Part shown: positions 52,892 to 60,645 of the stretch, in pieces
How the letters are laid out: each line of letters opens with the position of its first letter
How positions within the stretch are numbered: the first letter of the stretch is position 1
Assembly (NCBI RefSeq): GCF_005765165.1
Contig: NZ_VCIW01000019.1
Location: 1 to 64,000, forward strand
From: Paenibacillus antri
Lineage (GTDB): Bacteria; Bacillota; Bacilli; Paenibacillales; YIM-B00363
Direction of reading: 5' to 3'
DNA: 64,000 nucleotides
Made by a program: the position numbers and the translations under genes
The notes under the pieces: model-generated
What the model was told of the DNA's origin: nothing
The model's database searches: none
What the model saw: the letters and a program-made list of their open reading frames with translations, nothing else

Positions 52892-54649
52892 CTAGACGAC
52901 CGCGTCCGCGCTATTGGATGCCTCCGCCTGCTGCCGTTCGTATTGCTCCTTGTACCAACCGCCTCGCGAGAGCAGCGCCTCGTGCGTGCCTTCCTCGACG
53001 ACGCGTCCTTCGTCCAACACGAGGATGTGGTCGGCGTGCTGGACGGCCGAGATGCGGTGCGTAACGATGATCGTCGTCTTCCCTTGGCGGGAACGGCGAA
53101 TGTTGCCGATAATTTCCGCTTCCGTCTTCGCGTCGACCGCCGACAGCGCATCGTCGAGAATGAGAATTTGCGGATCGGCGAGCAGCGCCCGCGCGATCGA
53201 TACCCGCTGCTTCTGGCCGCCCGAGAGCGCCACGCCCTTCTCGCCTACGAGGGTGCCGATTTTGCTCGGCAAGAACTCCAAGTCCTTCTTGAACGCCGAC
53301 AGCTCGATCGCTTCGTCGAGCCGATCCGCGCCGGCCTCGCCCTTCGCGTACAAGATGTTCTCTCGCACCGAACGCGAGAACAGGAACGGGCTCTGCGGCA
53401 CGTAGCCGATCCAGCCCTTCAGGTCGTCGTACGCGAGCCGCTCGATCGGCACGCCGCCGATCGAAATCTCGCCTTCGCCGGCCGGGTATTCGCGAAGCAG
53501 CTGCTTCACGAACGTCGTCTTGCCGCTACCCGTCCGTCCGACGATGCCGAGCGTCCGGCCCGGCTCGAGCGTCACGCTGACGCGGTCGAGGTTGACCGTC
53601 TCCGAGGTCGGGTAGCGGAACGTGACGTCGCGGAACTCGATCGCGCCCGCTTGCGCCGCGCGCTGCGGCTCCGGGTGCTCCCGGACGTCCGGTTCGTACG
53701 ACAGCGTCTCGTTCACGCGGTCGAGCGACGCGTTGCCGCGCTGCATAATGTTGATCAGCTCGCCGATCGCGAACATCGGCCAGATGAGCATGCCGAGGTA
53801 GACGTTGAACGTGACCAGCGCGCCGACCGTCAATTCGTTGTGGAAGACGAGGTAAGCGCCGTACCCGATGCCGATCAGGTAGCTCAGGCCGACGACGATC
53901 TTGATCGTCGGCTCGAAGAGCGCGTCGACGCGGGCGACGGCGATGTTCTTATCGAGCACGTCGCCGGTCACGCCGGCGAACCGCTTCTCCGCGGCCCGCT
54001 CCTGCACGAACGCCCGGATGACGCGCACGCCGGAGATCGTCTCGAGCACGCCGTCGTTCATGTCGCCGAAGGCGTCCTGCGCTTGCTTGAACCGGGTGTG
54101 AATCCAGTTCCCGTACACTTGAATGCAGATCGCCAGCACCGGCAGCGGAATGATCGCCGCGAGCGTCAGCTTCCACGAGACGAGCGTCGTCATGACGACG
54201 AGCAGCGTCAACATCCACACCGTCGAATCGACGAGCGTCAGAATGCCGAATCCGGCCGTCATCGAGACGTCCTTCAGGTCGTTCGTCGCGCGGGCCATCA
54301 GATCGCCGGTCCGGTTTTTCTCGTAAAACGTCGGCGTCATCTTCAGCAGATGCTTCATGAGGCGCGACCGCAGCAGCCGCTCGACGACGAAGGCGCCGCC
54401 GAACAAGCGCGACATCCATATGTACGTCACGCCGTACACGACGACGGCGATGCCGCCTAATAACAGAAGCGTCTCCGCCAGCTTCGGCATCGTCAGCGCG
54501 CCCTGCTGGATCGAATCGATCGTGTCGCCCACCAGCTTCGGCGGAATAATTTCCAGAATCCCGACGAAAATCAACAGCGGAATCGCGATCGCGTACCGCT
54601 TCCATTCCAGTCGGAAAAACCAACCTAGTTTTCCTAATACGGATAACAT
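52892..54649 (-). CDS. ABC exporter half, degenerate ATPase site (BmrC/YheI-like)
   Basis: 585 residues with six membrane spans and an ATPase: GRTGSGKTT, LSGGQKQR and Walker B ILILDDALSAVD, in which the catalytic glutamate is replaced by Asp. This asymmetry is typical of BmrC in the BmrC/BmrD drug exporter of B. subtilis, whose operon is controlled by a leader peptide (BmrB). Here too a leader frame and two terminators come before. The ATG has a distant ribosome site (GGAGAGGGG, 13 nt). Confidence 0.9.
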   Translation of the reverse strand: MLSVLGKLGWFFRLEWKRYAIAIPLLIFVGILEIIPPKLVGDTIDSIQQGALTMPKLAETLLLLGGIAVVVYGVTYIWMSRLFGGAFVVERLLRSRLMKHLLKMTPTFYEKNRTGDLMARATNDLKDVSMTAGFGILTLVDSTVWMLTLLVVMTTLVSWKLTLAAIIPLPVLAICIQVYGNWIHTRFKQAQDAFGDMNDGVLETISGVRVIRAFVQERAAEKRFAGVTGDVLDKNIAVARVDALFEPTIKIVVGLSYLIGIGYGAYLVFHNELTVGALVTFNVYLGMLIWPMFAIGELINIMQRGNASLDRVNETLSYEPDVREHPEPQRAAQAGAIEFRDVTFRYPTSETVNLDRVSVTLEPGRTLGIVGRTGSGKTTFVKQLLREYPAGEGEISIGGVPIERLAYDDLKGWIGYVPQSPFLFSRSVRENILYAKGEAGADRLDEAIELSAFKKDLEFLPSKIGTLVGEKGVALSGGQKQRVSIARALLADPQILILDDALSAVDAKTEAEIIGNIRRSRQGKTTIIVTHRISAVQHADHILVLDEGRVVEEGTHEALLSRGGWYKEQYERQQAEASNSADAVV

Positions 54650-54677
54650 GTTACAATTCCAACCCCTCTCCTATGCG

Positions 54678-54717
54678 AAAAAAAAGCACACCGCTCTGAC
54701 GTATGCGCGGTGTGCTT
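54678..54717 (-). terminator. Second (promoter-distal) attenuator terminator before the bmrC-like gene
   Basis: On the reverse strand AAGCACACCGC pairs perfectly with GCGGTGTGCTT (11 bp) around 12 bases and ends in T8. It stands only 30 bp before the bmrC-like ATG, so most transcripts would stop here unless antiterminated. Confidence 0.93.
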
Positions 54718-54736
54718 CGTTCATTCCTCGAATGAA

Positions 54737-54780
54737 ATGAAAAAGCGCACGCCACGAATGTGAAGATTCGTGACCTGCGC
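54737..54780 (-). terminator. First (promoter-proximal) attenuator terminator in the bmr-like leader
   Basis: On the reverse strand GCGCAGGTCACGAAT pairs with ATTCGTGGCGTGCGC (14 of 15) around a 6-nt loop, followed by TTTTTC. It begins about 35 bp after the leader-peptide stop. Together with the next hairpin it gives two stacked barriers. Confidence 0.9.
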
Positions 54781-54813
54781 TTGTGAATCCGTATATGACG
54801 CGTGCCGGAGACG

Positions 54814-54930
54814 CTATGCCGACGAGGCGAGCGTCCCGGTACGCGAATCCGGAGACAAGGAGGTCACGCAATGGCCGACGAATCCATGGAGACGACGAAC
54901 GCGCATTCCTGCATTGACGTTGGACAACAT
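54814..54930 (-). CDS. Leader peptide upstream of the ABC exporter genes (BmrB-like role)
   Basis: A 38-codon frame starts with ATG about 8 nt after GGGAGGG, a far better ribosome site than that of the exporter gene. The peptide begins MLSNVNAGMRVRRLHGFVGH and ends in LASSA; it matches no family I know. It lies between the promoter and the two terminators. In B. subtilis, drug-stalled ribosomes on bmrB change the mRNA folding so that bmrCD is transcribed; the layout here suggests the same, although the sequence is not clearly BmrB. Confidence 0.6.
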   Translation of the reverse strand: MLSNVNAGMRVRRLHGFVGHCVTSLSPDSRTGTLASSA

Positions 54931-54984
54931 TGCGATCCCTCCCTTCCGTTTCACTCGAGTAGTATGTAGCCAATTGTTTACAAG

Positions 54985-55018
54985 TGGTAAATTACCATGC
55001 CCTCGTCTACGGTGTCAA
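54985..55018 (-). promoter_or_regulatory. Promoter and palindrome of the bmr-like operon
   Basis: Reverse strand: -35 TTGACA (55013-55018), 18-bp spacer, weak -10 TAATTT (54989-54994). A perfect palindrome TGGTAA-T-TTACCA (54985-54997) covers the -10, a plausible repressor site. The start would be about 50 bp before the leader peptide. Confidence 0.6.
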
Positions 55019-55106
55019 CTTCTTTTTTTGTGCGCTTGTCCGGGCGAGGTCGGCAAGGGCGTAGTCCTGCCCCTCCGGTTCTCACCGATCGAACGCCGAT
55101 ATCAAC

Positions 55107-55505
55107 TGCTCAAATTTTGACGCGTTCGCCGCAAACTACTCAAATTTTGACACGTTCCCCCGCCGCCGATCGGCGCCGTCCCGCTCCACCGCAGCCCGCC
55201 AACCGAACGCCTCTGCCAACTGCTCAAATTTTGACGCGTTCGCCGCGAACTACTCAAATTTTGACGCGTTCCCCCGCCGACGATCGGCGCCGTCCCGCTC
55301 CACCGCAGCCCGCCAGCCGAACGCCTCTGCCAACTGCTCAAATTTTGACGCGTTCGCCGCGAACTACTCAAATTTTGACACGTTCCCCCGCCGACGATCG
55401 GCGCCGTCCCGCTCCACCGCAGCCCGCCAACCGAACGCCTCTGCCAACTGCTCAAATTTTGACGCGTTCGCCGCGAACTACTCAAATTTTGACACGTTCC
55501 CCCGC
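55107..55505. repeat. Tandem array of a 114-bp unit (about 3.5 copies) with eight AT-rich motifs
   Basis: The 13-mer CTCAAATTTTGAC recurs at 55109, 55139, 55223, 55253, 55337, 55367, 55451 and 55481: pairs 30 bp apart, each pair 114 bp from the next. The DNA between pairs is nearly identical in each unit and very GC-rich. TCAAATTTTGA is nearly self-complementary. The array lies between the bmr-like promoter and the terminator of the catalase operon. It is not CRISPR (the intervals are not unique) and shows no coding evidence; 114 is divisible by three, so long frames arise by chance. Confidence 0.93.
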
Positions 55506-55518
55506 CGCCGCGCGCACG

Positions 55519-55551
55519 AAAAAACCTCCCGAGGGATTGCCTCGAGAGGTT
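55519..55551 (-). terminator. Terminator of the catalase/Fur-like operon
   Basis: On the reverse strand AACCTCTCGAGG pairs with CCTCGGGAGGTT (12 bp, one G-U) around four bases, then TTTTCG. It begins about 7 bp after the Fur-like stop. Confidence 0.92.
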
Positions 55552-55557
55552 ACAACT

Positions 55558-55815
55558 TCAGCCCGCCCGGCTCGATCCGTCGCCGTCCGACGGCGGCAGC
55601 AAGCCCAGCTTGTCGAAGACGAGCACCGCGTTGCGGACGGCCGTAGCGTTCACGCGCGGAAATCGGGGGCGGAGGAGCCGGCACAACGCATCGACGGACG
55701 GACGCGCGGCCTCCCCGTGCATCGTCTCCAGCACGGCGCGGCGCAGCGGCGTCAGTCGAATGTGCAGGCGCTCCAGCTTCTCGCGAGCGGCCGCGAGCGT
55801 CGGCGCGGATTCCAT
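55558..55815 (-). CDS. Truncated Fur/PerR-like protein (DNA-binding domain only)
   Basis: 85 residues that match only the winged-helix half of Fur/PerR: RLTPLRRAVLETMHG...VDALCRLLRPRFPRVNATAVRNAVLVFDKLGLL, ending at GDGSSR where full proteins continue with the metal-binding dimerisation domain. The residue equivalent to the PerR sensor His37 is R38 (AARPS), so metal sensing is lost. Start at 55815 after GGGGAGGGG; it lies 36 bp behind the catalase gene and ahead of a clean terminator, so it looks like an expressed unit rather than random decay. Confidence 0.78.
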   Translation of the reverse strand: MESAPTLAAAREKLERLHIRLTPLRRAVLETMHGEAARPSVDALCRLLRPRFPRVNATAVRNAVLVFDKLGLLPPSDGDGSSRAG

Positions 55816-55851
55816 CGGCGACCCCTCCCCATTTTCCACAGTTTCAGTATA

Positions 55852-57336
55852 TTATTGATGCCTCGCCGCAGCCACCTGCGACAAGTAACCGGAGATGTCG
55901 ACGCCGAGACCTGACGCGATGCGCTCCCCGAGCTCCCGATCGCCGCGGAAGAAGTTGCAGATCGCAAGCAGCCGCGTCCGCTCGTGGACCGCGCTCAATT
56001 CGTCGACCAAGTTCGCGACCAGATTGTCCTGCTCTTCCTTCGTGAACTTGCGATACGTGTAGCCGACTTGCCCGAAGTCGTTCGTCTTCGCGATTCTTTG
56101 ACGGCCGGCGTTGCCGCTGAGCGGCATGCTGCTGTCGCGGTACTCCGGCGCCTCCTTCGGCGCGTCCGCGTGGCGGTTCGGCTCGTAGTTGATCGACGAG
56201 TCGTTCTGCTTCGTCTGCATGAAGCCGTCGCGCTGATTGTTGCGCACCGGCGCGTACGGACAGTTGATCGGCAAGTGCAAATAGTTCGCGCCCAGACGGT
56301 AACGTTGCGTATCCGGATACGAGAACAGCCGGCCCTGCAGCAGCTTATCCTCGGACGCTTCGATGCCGGGAACGAGCGCGCTCGGCGCGAACGCGACCTG
56401 CTCGACCTCCGCGAAGAAATTGTCCGGATTGCGGTTCAGCGTCATCGTGCCGACCTTCTGCAGCGGAATTTGCTCCTCCGGCCACAGCTTCGTCGGATCG
56501 AGCGGATCGAAGTCGAAGCTGTCCAGATCCTCCGGCGCGACGATCTGCACGCACAAATCCCACTTCGGGAAGTTGCCCGCGGCGATGTTGTCGTACAAGT
56601 CGCGCGTCGCGTGATTGAAGTCGTTCCCTTGCACTTCCTTCAGCTGCGCCCGCGTCAAGTTCCGGATGCCTTGATGCGGCACCCACTTGTATTTCACGTA
56701 CACGTAGTTGCCGTGCGCATTGATCCACTTGAAGGCGTGGACGCCGTTGCCCTCCATCTCCCGGTAGTTCGCCGGCGTGCCGTAGTCGGACATGACCCAC
56801 GTCATCATATGCGTCGACTCCGGCGTGAGGCTCATGAAGTCCCAATAGCGGTCGCCCGATTGAATGTTCGTGTCCGGCGCGGGCTTGAGCGAATGTACCA
56901 TGTCCGGGAACTTGATCGCGTCGCGGATGAAGAACACCGGCAGGTTGTTGCCGACGAGATCGTAATTGCCTTCCTCGGTGTAAAACTTCGTCGCGAAGCC
57001 GCGCGGATCGCGCGCCGTCTCCGGCGAGCCTTGCCCGTGGATGACGGTGGAAAACCGGACGAAGACCGGCGTCTCCGTGCCCGGCTCCTGCAGAAACTTC
57101 GCTTTCGTATATCTCTTCATGCTGTTCTCGAGGACGAAGACGCCGTGAGCGCCCGAGCCTCTCGCGTGCACGACGCGCTCCGGGATCCGCTCCCGGTCGA
57201 AGTGCGCGAGCTTTTCGATGAGATGATAGTCTTCTAGCAATGTCGGTCCGTTCGGACCGGCCGTGCGGGAATTCTGGTTGTCGCCGACGGGGACGCCTTG
57301 GTTCGTCGTGAGAAAATTACGTTCTTGTTCGCTCAT
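55852..57336 (-). CDS. katA: Catalase (monofunctional heme, clade 3 type)
   Basis: About 494 residues. The distal histidine is in VVHARGSGAHGVF, the asparagine in the NNLPVFFIRDAIKFPDMVHSLKP region, and the proximal heme tyrosine in RLFSYPDTQRYRLG. Length fits small-subunit catalases such as B. subtilis KatA. It breaks hydrogen peroxide into water and oxygen in the cytosol. Start at 57336 after GAGGTGAAGG; an upstream ATG (57366) lacks a site. The promoter is a consensus sigma-A promoter with PerR-type boxes, which predicts induction by peroxide. Confidence 0.96.
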   Translation of the reverse strand: MSEQERNFLTTNQGVPVGDNQNSRTAGPNGPTLLEDYHLIEKLAHFDRERIPERVVHARGSGAHGVFVLENSMKRYTKAKFLQEPGTETPVFVRFSTVIHGQGSPETARDPRGFATKFYTEEGNYDLVGNNLPVFFIRDAIKFPDMVHSLKPAPDTNIQSGDRYWDFMSLTPESTHMMTWVMSDYGTPANYREMEGNGVHAFKWINAHGNYVYVKYKWVPHQGIRNLTRAQLKEVQGNDFNHATRDLYDNIAAGNFPKWDLCVQIVAPEDLDSFDFDPLDPTKLWPEEQIPLQKVGTMTLNRNPDNFFAEVEQVAFAPSALVPGIEASEDKLLQGRLFSYPDTQRYRLGANYLHLPINCPYAPVRNNQRDGFMQTKQNDSSINYEPNRHADAPKEAPEYRDSSMPLSGNAGRQRIAKTNDFGQVGYTYRKFTKEEQDNLVANLVDELSAVHERTRLLAICNFFRGDRELGERIASGLGVDISGYLSQVAAARHQ

Positions 57337-57376
57337 CGATTCCTTCACCTCGTTAATATTTTTCATAATTATTATT

Positions 57377-57391
57377 TTATAATAATTCTAA
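57377..57391. promoter_or_regulatory. PerR box in the katA leader
   Basis: TTATAATAATTCTAA matches the PerR consensus TTATAATNATTATAA at 13 of 14 fixed bases. It lies about 10 bp downstream of the predicted katA transcription start, a repressing position. Confidence 0.82.
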
Positions 57392-57401
57392 ACTAGTTAT
57401 G

Positions 57402-57430
57402 ATTATAATTCTATTGAGAATCGTTGTCAA
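57402..57430 (-). promoter_or_regulatory. katA promoter with a second Fur/PerR-like dyad
   Basis: Reverse strand: TTGACA (57425-57430), 17 bp, TATAAT (57402-57407), a perfect sigma-A promoter. The imperfect dyad TTGAGAATCGTTGTCAA (57414-57430) covers the -35 and fits the Fur/PerR pattern at 11 of 14 bases. Confidence 0.88.
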
Positions 57431-57450
57431 TAGATAGAATTAACAATCGG

Positions 57451-57479
57451 TTAACACGCAACCCCCGAAAATATAGTAT
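57451..57479 (+). promoter_or_regulatory. Promoter of the nucleotidase gene
   Basis: TTAACA (57451-57456), 17 bp, TAGTAT (57474-57479). It is divergent from the katA promoter, 20 bp away, so PerR-type control could touch both. Confidence 0.6.
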
Positions 57480-57531
57480 GCTAATAGAGTATTTTCATAT
57501 CTTTATAGAGCGTATAGGAGGAAAGAACCGA

Positions 57532-59568
57532 ATGCCCTATCTCACGACGAAGAAAGCTCCACGGAAAGCCTTGATCGTGGCCGCCGCCACGAGTCTCTTG
57601 GCCGGCCTGTTCGCCGTCCAGCCGCAAGCCCGGGCCGCGGATCCGAGCGACCTGACCGTCATCTTCACCAACGACACGCATGCGCATCTCGACAACGTCG
57701 CTCGCCGCTGGACCGCGATCCAGGACATTCGCGCGGAGACGCCGAATTCGATCCTCTTGGACGCCGGGGACGTATTCTCCGGTACGCTGTACTTCAATCA
57801 ATATGTTGGACAAGCCGACCTAGGGTTCATGAACGAAATGGGCTACGACGCCATGGTGCCGGGCAATCATGAATTCGATAAGGGTCCCGCTCCGTTCGCC
57901 GATTTCGTGGCGAAGGCTTCGTTCCCGATCCTCAGCGCGAACGTAGATTACTCCAAAGAGCCCGAGCTCAGCGGCCTCGTGAAATCCGATGTGTCGGCGG
58001 ACGCCGCCGGCGGCGCGATCTACCCGGCGACGGTGCTCGAGGTCGGGGGCGAACGATACGCGGTATTCGGCCTGACGACGCCGGAGACGGCGTTCCTCGC
58101 CACCCCGGGCGACAACATCGCGTTCAAGGAAGAGATCGCCGCCGCGAAGGCGACGGTCGCCGATCTGACCGCCAAGGGCTTCGATAAGATCATCGCTCTT
58201 ACCCATCTCGGCTATAACAACGACGTACGGCTCGCCGAGGCGGTCGAAGGCATCGACATCATCATCGGCGGCCATTCGCATACGCGCCTCGACGACGCGG
58301 TCGTCGTGAACGAAGACGGCGCGCCTACGCTCATCGCGCAGACCGGCGAATACGGCCAGTACCTCGGCCGCCTCGACGCCGACTTCGACGACAAGGGCGT
58401 GCTGACCGACTGGGCATACGATCTCATCGAGGTCGACGCTCAGAACGAAGCGGGCGAGTACTTGATCGCTTCCGACGAAGCGTTCGAAGCGAAGCTCGCG
58501 GAGCTGCAAGCGCCGATCGAAGAGATGAAAGCCGAGATCGTCGGCAACTCCGACGTCTACCTTGAAGGCAGCCGCACGCAGGTGCGCCGCGGCGAGACGA
58601 ACCTCGGCAACCTGATCGCGAACGCGGTGCTGCACGCGGCGAAGCCGGCCGGCGCGACGATCGCGCTCACGAACGGCGGCGGCATCCGCGCCTCCATCGA
58701 CGCCGGCGAAATTTCGCTCGGCGAAGTGCTGACCGTCATGCCGTTCGGCAACTCGATGGTGACGCTCGACCTGACCGGCGCGGAAATCGTCGAAGCGCTC
58801 GAGAACGGCGTCGGCGCCGTCGAAGAAGGCCAAGGCCGCTTCCCGCAAGTCGCAGGCCTTACGTTCGCTTACAACTTGGCGAAGCCGGCCGGCGAGCGCG
58901 TCTCGAACGTGAAGGTCGCGGCCGAGGACGGCTCGTACGCGCCGATCGATCCGGAAGCGACGTATACGCTCGCGACGAACGCCTATATGGCGGACGGCGG
59001 CGACAATTACGCCGTCTTCAAGCGGGCGAAGGACGACGGCCGCCAGACGGATCTGTTCGTCGTCGACTACGACGCGTTCACCGGGTATCTCGCGACGCTC
59101 GAGACGGCGTCCCCGAGCGTCGAAGGCCGCATTACCCGCGTCTTCGTCGACGCCGGCACGGACCATCCGGCTTATGAAGCCGTCCAAGCGCTCGCGACGA
59201 AGGACGTCTTCCCGGAATTGTCCGCGGGCGGCGACGCGTTCGCGCCGAAGGACGCGCTGAAGCGGATCGACACGGCCGTCTGGCTCGCCCGCGGCCTCGG
59301 CTTGAAGCTGCCGGAAGCGGCGTCGGCGTTCTCGGACGTCGCGGCCGACCACGGCTTCGCGAAGGAATTGCTCGCGGCGAAGGAAGCCGGCATCTTCCTC
59401 GGTCTCCCCGGCGGCGCGTTCCACCCGGACGCGGCGCTGACGAAGGGCCAAGCCGCGCTCGTGCTGGAGCGCGCCTTCGGCGAAGCGCCTACGATCGAAG
59501 GCGACGCGAACGCGGCCATTACGCGCGGCGAATTCGCGATCTTGCTGCACGAAGCGATGACGAAGTAA
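57532..59568 (+). CDS. Surface 5'-nucleotidase / 2',3'-cyclic phosphodiesterase with S-layer homology region
   Basis: 678 residues. The signal peptide is residues 1-36 (KKAPRKALIVAAATSLLAGL...ARAA). The metallophosphatase domain (about 38-280) has VIFTNDTHAHLDN, DAGDVFSG, PGNHEFDKG and IIGGHSHTRL. The 5'-nucleotidase C domain (about 320-510) has GETNLGNLIANA, LTNGGGIRAS and NAYMADGGDNY. The C-terminal 120 residues hold two SLH-like repeats (VFPELSAGGDAFAPKDALKR; FSDVAADHGFAKELLAAKEAGIFLG) that tether it to the wall. It probably recovers phosphate and nucleosides. AGGAGG lies before the ATG. Confidence 0.92.
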   Translation: MPYLTTKKAPRKALIVAAATSLLAGLFAVQPQARAADPSDLTVIFTNDTHAHLDNVARRWTAIQDIRAETPNSILLDAGDVFSGTLYFNQYVGQADLGFMNEMGYDAMVPGNHEFDKGPAPFADFVAKASFPILSANVDYSKEPELSGLVKSDVSADAAGGAIYPATVLEVGGERYAVFGLTTPETAFLATPGDNIAFKEEIAAAKATVADLTAKGFDKIIALTHLGYNNDVRLAEAVEGIDIIIGGHSHTRLDDAVVVNEDGAPTLIAQTGEYGQYLGRLDADFDDKGVLTDWAYDLIEVDAQNEAGEYLIASDEAFEAKLAELQAPIEEMKAEIVGNSDVYLEGSRTQVRRGETNLGNLIANAVLHAAKPAGATIALTNGGGIRASIDAGEISLGEVLTVMPFGNSMVTLDLTGAEIVEALENGVGAVEEGQGRFPQVAGLTFAYNLAKPAGERVSNVKVAAEDGSYAPIDPEATYTLATNAYMADGGDNYAVFKRAKDDGRQTDLFVVDYDAFTGYLATLETASPSVEGRITRVFVDAGTDHPAYEAVQALATKDVFPELSAGGDAFAPKDALKRIDTAVWLARGLGLKLPEAASAFSDVAADHGFAKELLAAKEAGIFLGLPGGAFHPDAALTKGQAALVLERAFGEAPTIEGDANAAITRGEFAILLHEAMTK

Positions 59569-59582
59569 TAGTCATGTAACAC

Positions 59583-59635
59583 GAAGAAGGCTGCGGCCCG
59601 GTCCGAGTTTCGGATCCGGTCGCAGCCTTCTTTTT
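59583..59635. terminator. Bidirectional terminator between the nucleotidase and dioxygenase genes
   Basis: AGAAGGCTGCG pairs with CGCAGCCTTCT, with a further inner stem CCGGTCCGA/CGGATCCGG-like, followed by TTTTTT on the plus strand. It also lies 13 bp after the reverse-strand gene. Confidence 0.9.
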
Positions 59636-59647
59636 TACTTCGCGTCG

Positions 59648-60493
59648 TTACGGCGCTTCGGACTTGCGAGAGTAGAGCAGCGGGTTTAAGCGGGACGCGG
59701 CGACGTCTCCCGGGGCTAAGCCGGGCAGCCACGTCGCCAAGTCCGCCCGGCGGGCGTTGCTGTCCGGCTCCGCGATGCGGACGCCGTCCGCCGCGTAGAT
59801 GATCGTCATCACCTTGCGCATTAAGTCCGTCGGGTTGCCCGGGGCGCTGTGCACGGTCCAGCCCGCGTGGAACGTCGCGTCGCCGGGGCGCATCGCGCCG
59901 TACGTTTTCTGAGGGAAGCCTTTCCCTTCGATATACTGCGCCAGAGTCCGATGCGATTCGTCGGAGATGACGGTCTTGTCGATCAACCCGTTGCGATGCG
60001 AGCCGGACGCGAACGTCATGGAGCCGACCGTCTCGGGAATCGGGACGAGCGGCATCCACAGCGTGATCGTCTTGTCGGTGTCCAGCGGCCAGTAAATCTG
60101 GTCTTGATGCCACGGCGTATGGCCGCCGCCCGGCTCCTTGTACAGCGCCTGATCGTGGTACAGCCGCACGCCGTCGACCCCCATCAGCTCCGCGGCGATC
60201 TTCGCGAACCGGCGAGCCAGCGTGAACCGCGCCGCGGCCGCGCTCTTCTCCCACAGGTTGCCCACCTGAATGAACGCCTTCCCGTACGTGTCCCGCTGCT
60301 CGACCGGCTTGTCGTGGCGGTTGCCGCGCCGCACCAGCTCCGACAGCAGCGGCTCGTACGCGGCGACCTCCTCCTCGCTCGCGACGCCGCGCAGCAAGAT
60401 GTGGCCGTCCCGCGCATACGCTTCGATCTGCGACGCGGCGAGCGGATAGTCCTCCGACAACCCCGGCGGCAGTTCCCGTTCGACTTCTTCCAT
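59648..60493 (-). CDS. Phytanoyl-CoA dioxygenase (PhyH) family protein
   Basis: 281 residues of the Fe(II)/2-oxoglutarate oxygenase family. The metal triad HxD...H is seen in GHTPWHQDQIYW and FHAGWTVHSAPGNP, with an arginine for 2-oxoglutarate about 10 residues later (DLMRKV). In Paenibacillus such genes are often paired with AraC regulators. The substrate is unknown. GGGGAGGAACGAGGG lies upstream. Divergent from an AraC-type gene with an inverted repeat between them. Confidence 0.88.
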   Translation of the reverse strand: MEEVERELPPGLSEDYPLAASQIEAYARDGHILLRGVASEEEVAAYEPLLSELVRRGNRHDKPVEQRDTYGKAFIQVGNLWEKSAAAARFTLARRFAKIAAELMGVDGVRLYHDQALYKEPGGGHTPWHQDQIYWPLDTDKTITLWMPLVPIPETVGSMTFASGSHRNGLIDKTVISDESHRTLAQYIEGKGFPQKTYGAMRPGDATFHAGWTVHSAPGNPTDLMRKVMTIIYAADGVRIAEPDSNARRADLATWLPGLAPGDVAASRLNPLLYSRKSEAP

Positions 60494-60528
60494 CCCTCGT
60501 TCCTCCCCTTGTCTTTAACGATCCTGAT

Positions 60529-60561
60529 CCGTTATGGTACATTCATAGTAATGCATAACGG
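60529..60561. promoter_or_regulatory. Inverted repeat between the phyH and araC genes
   Basis: CCGTTATG (60529-60536) and CATAACGG (60554-60561), 8-bp arms 17 bp apart, about 36 bp upstream of the phyH-like start. It is a plausible site for the adjacent AraC protein. Confidence 0.5.
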
Positions 60562-60645
60562 ACGGGCGAGGCATTGTCTAAATCTTCTCCTTCGCTTGTC
60601 AAAACCGACTAATGTCATCCGATGCGGGAAAGGGGGAGGAAGGCG

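Noticed and set aside
55107-55505. CRISPR-like appearance of the repeat array
   Set aside because: The intervals between motifs are themselves repeated (30 and 84 bp, nearly identical), not unique spacers, and there are no cas genes.
54997-55914. Long frames through the repeat array (both strands)
   Set aside because: They exist because the unit length is a multiple of three; codon use is odd, and no ribosome site or family match is seen.
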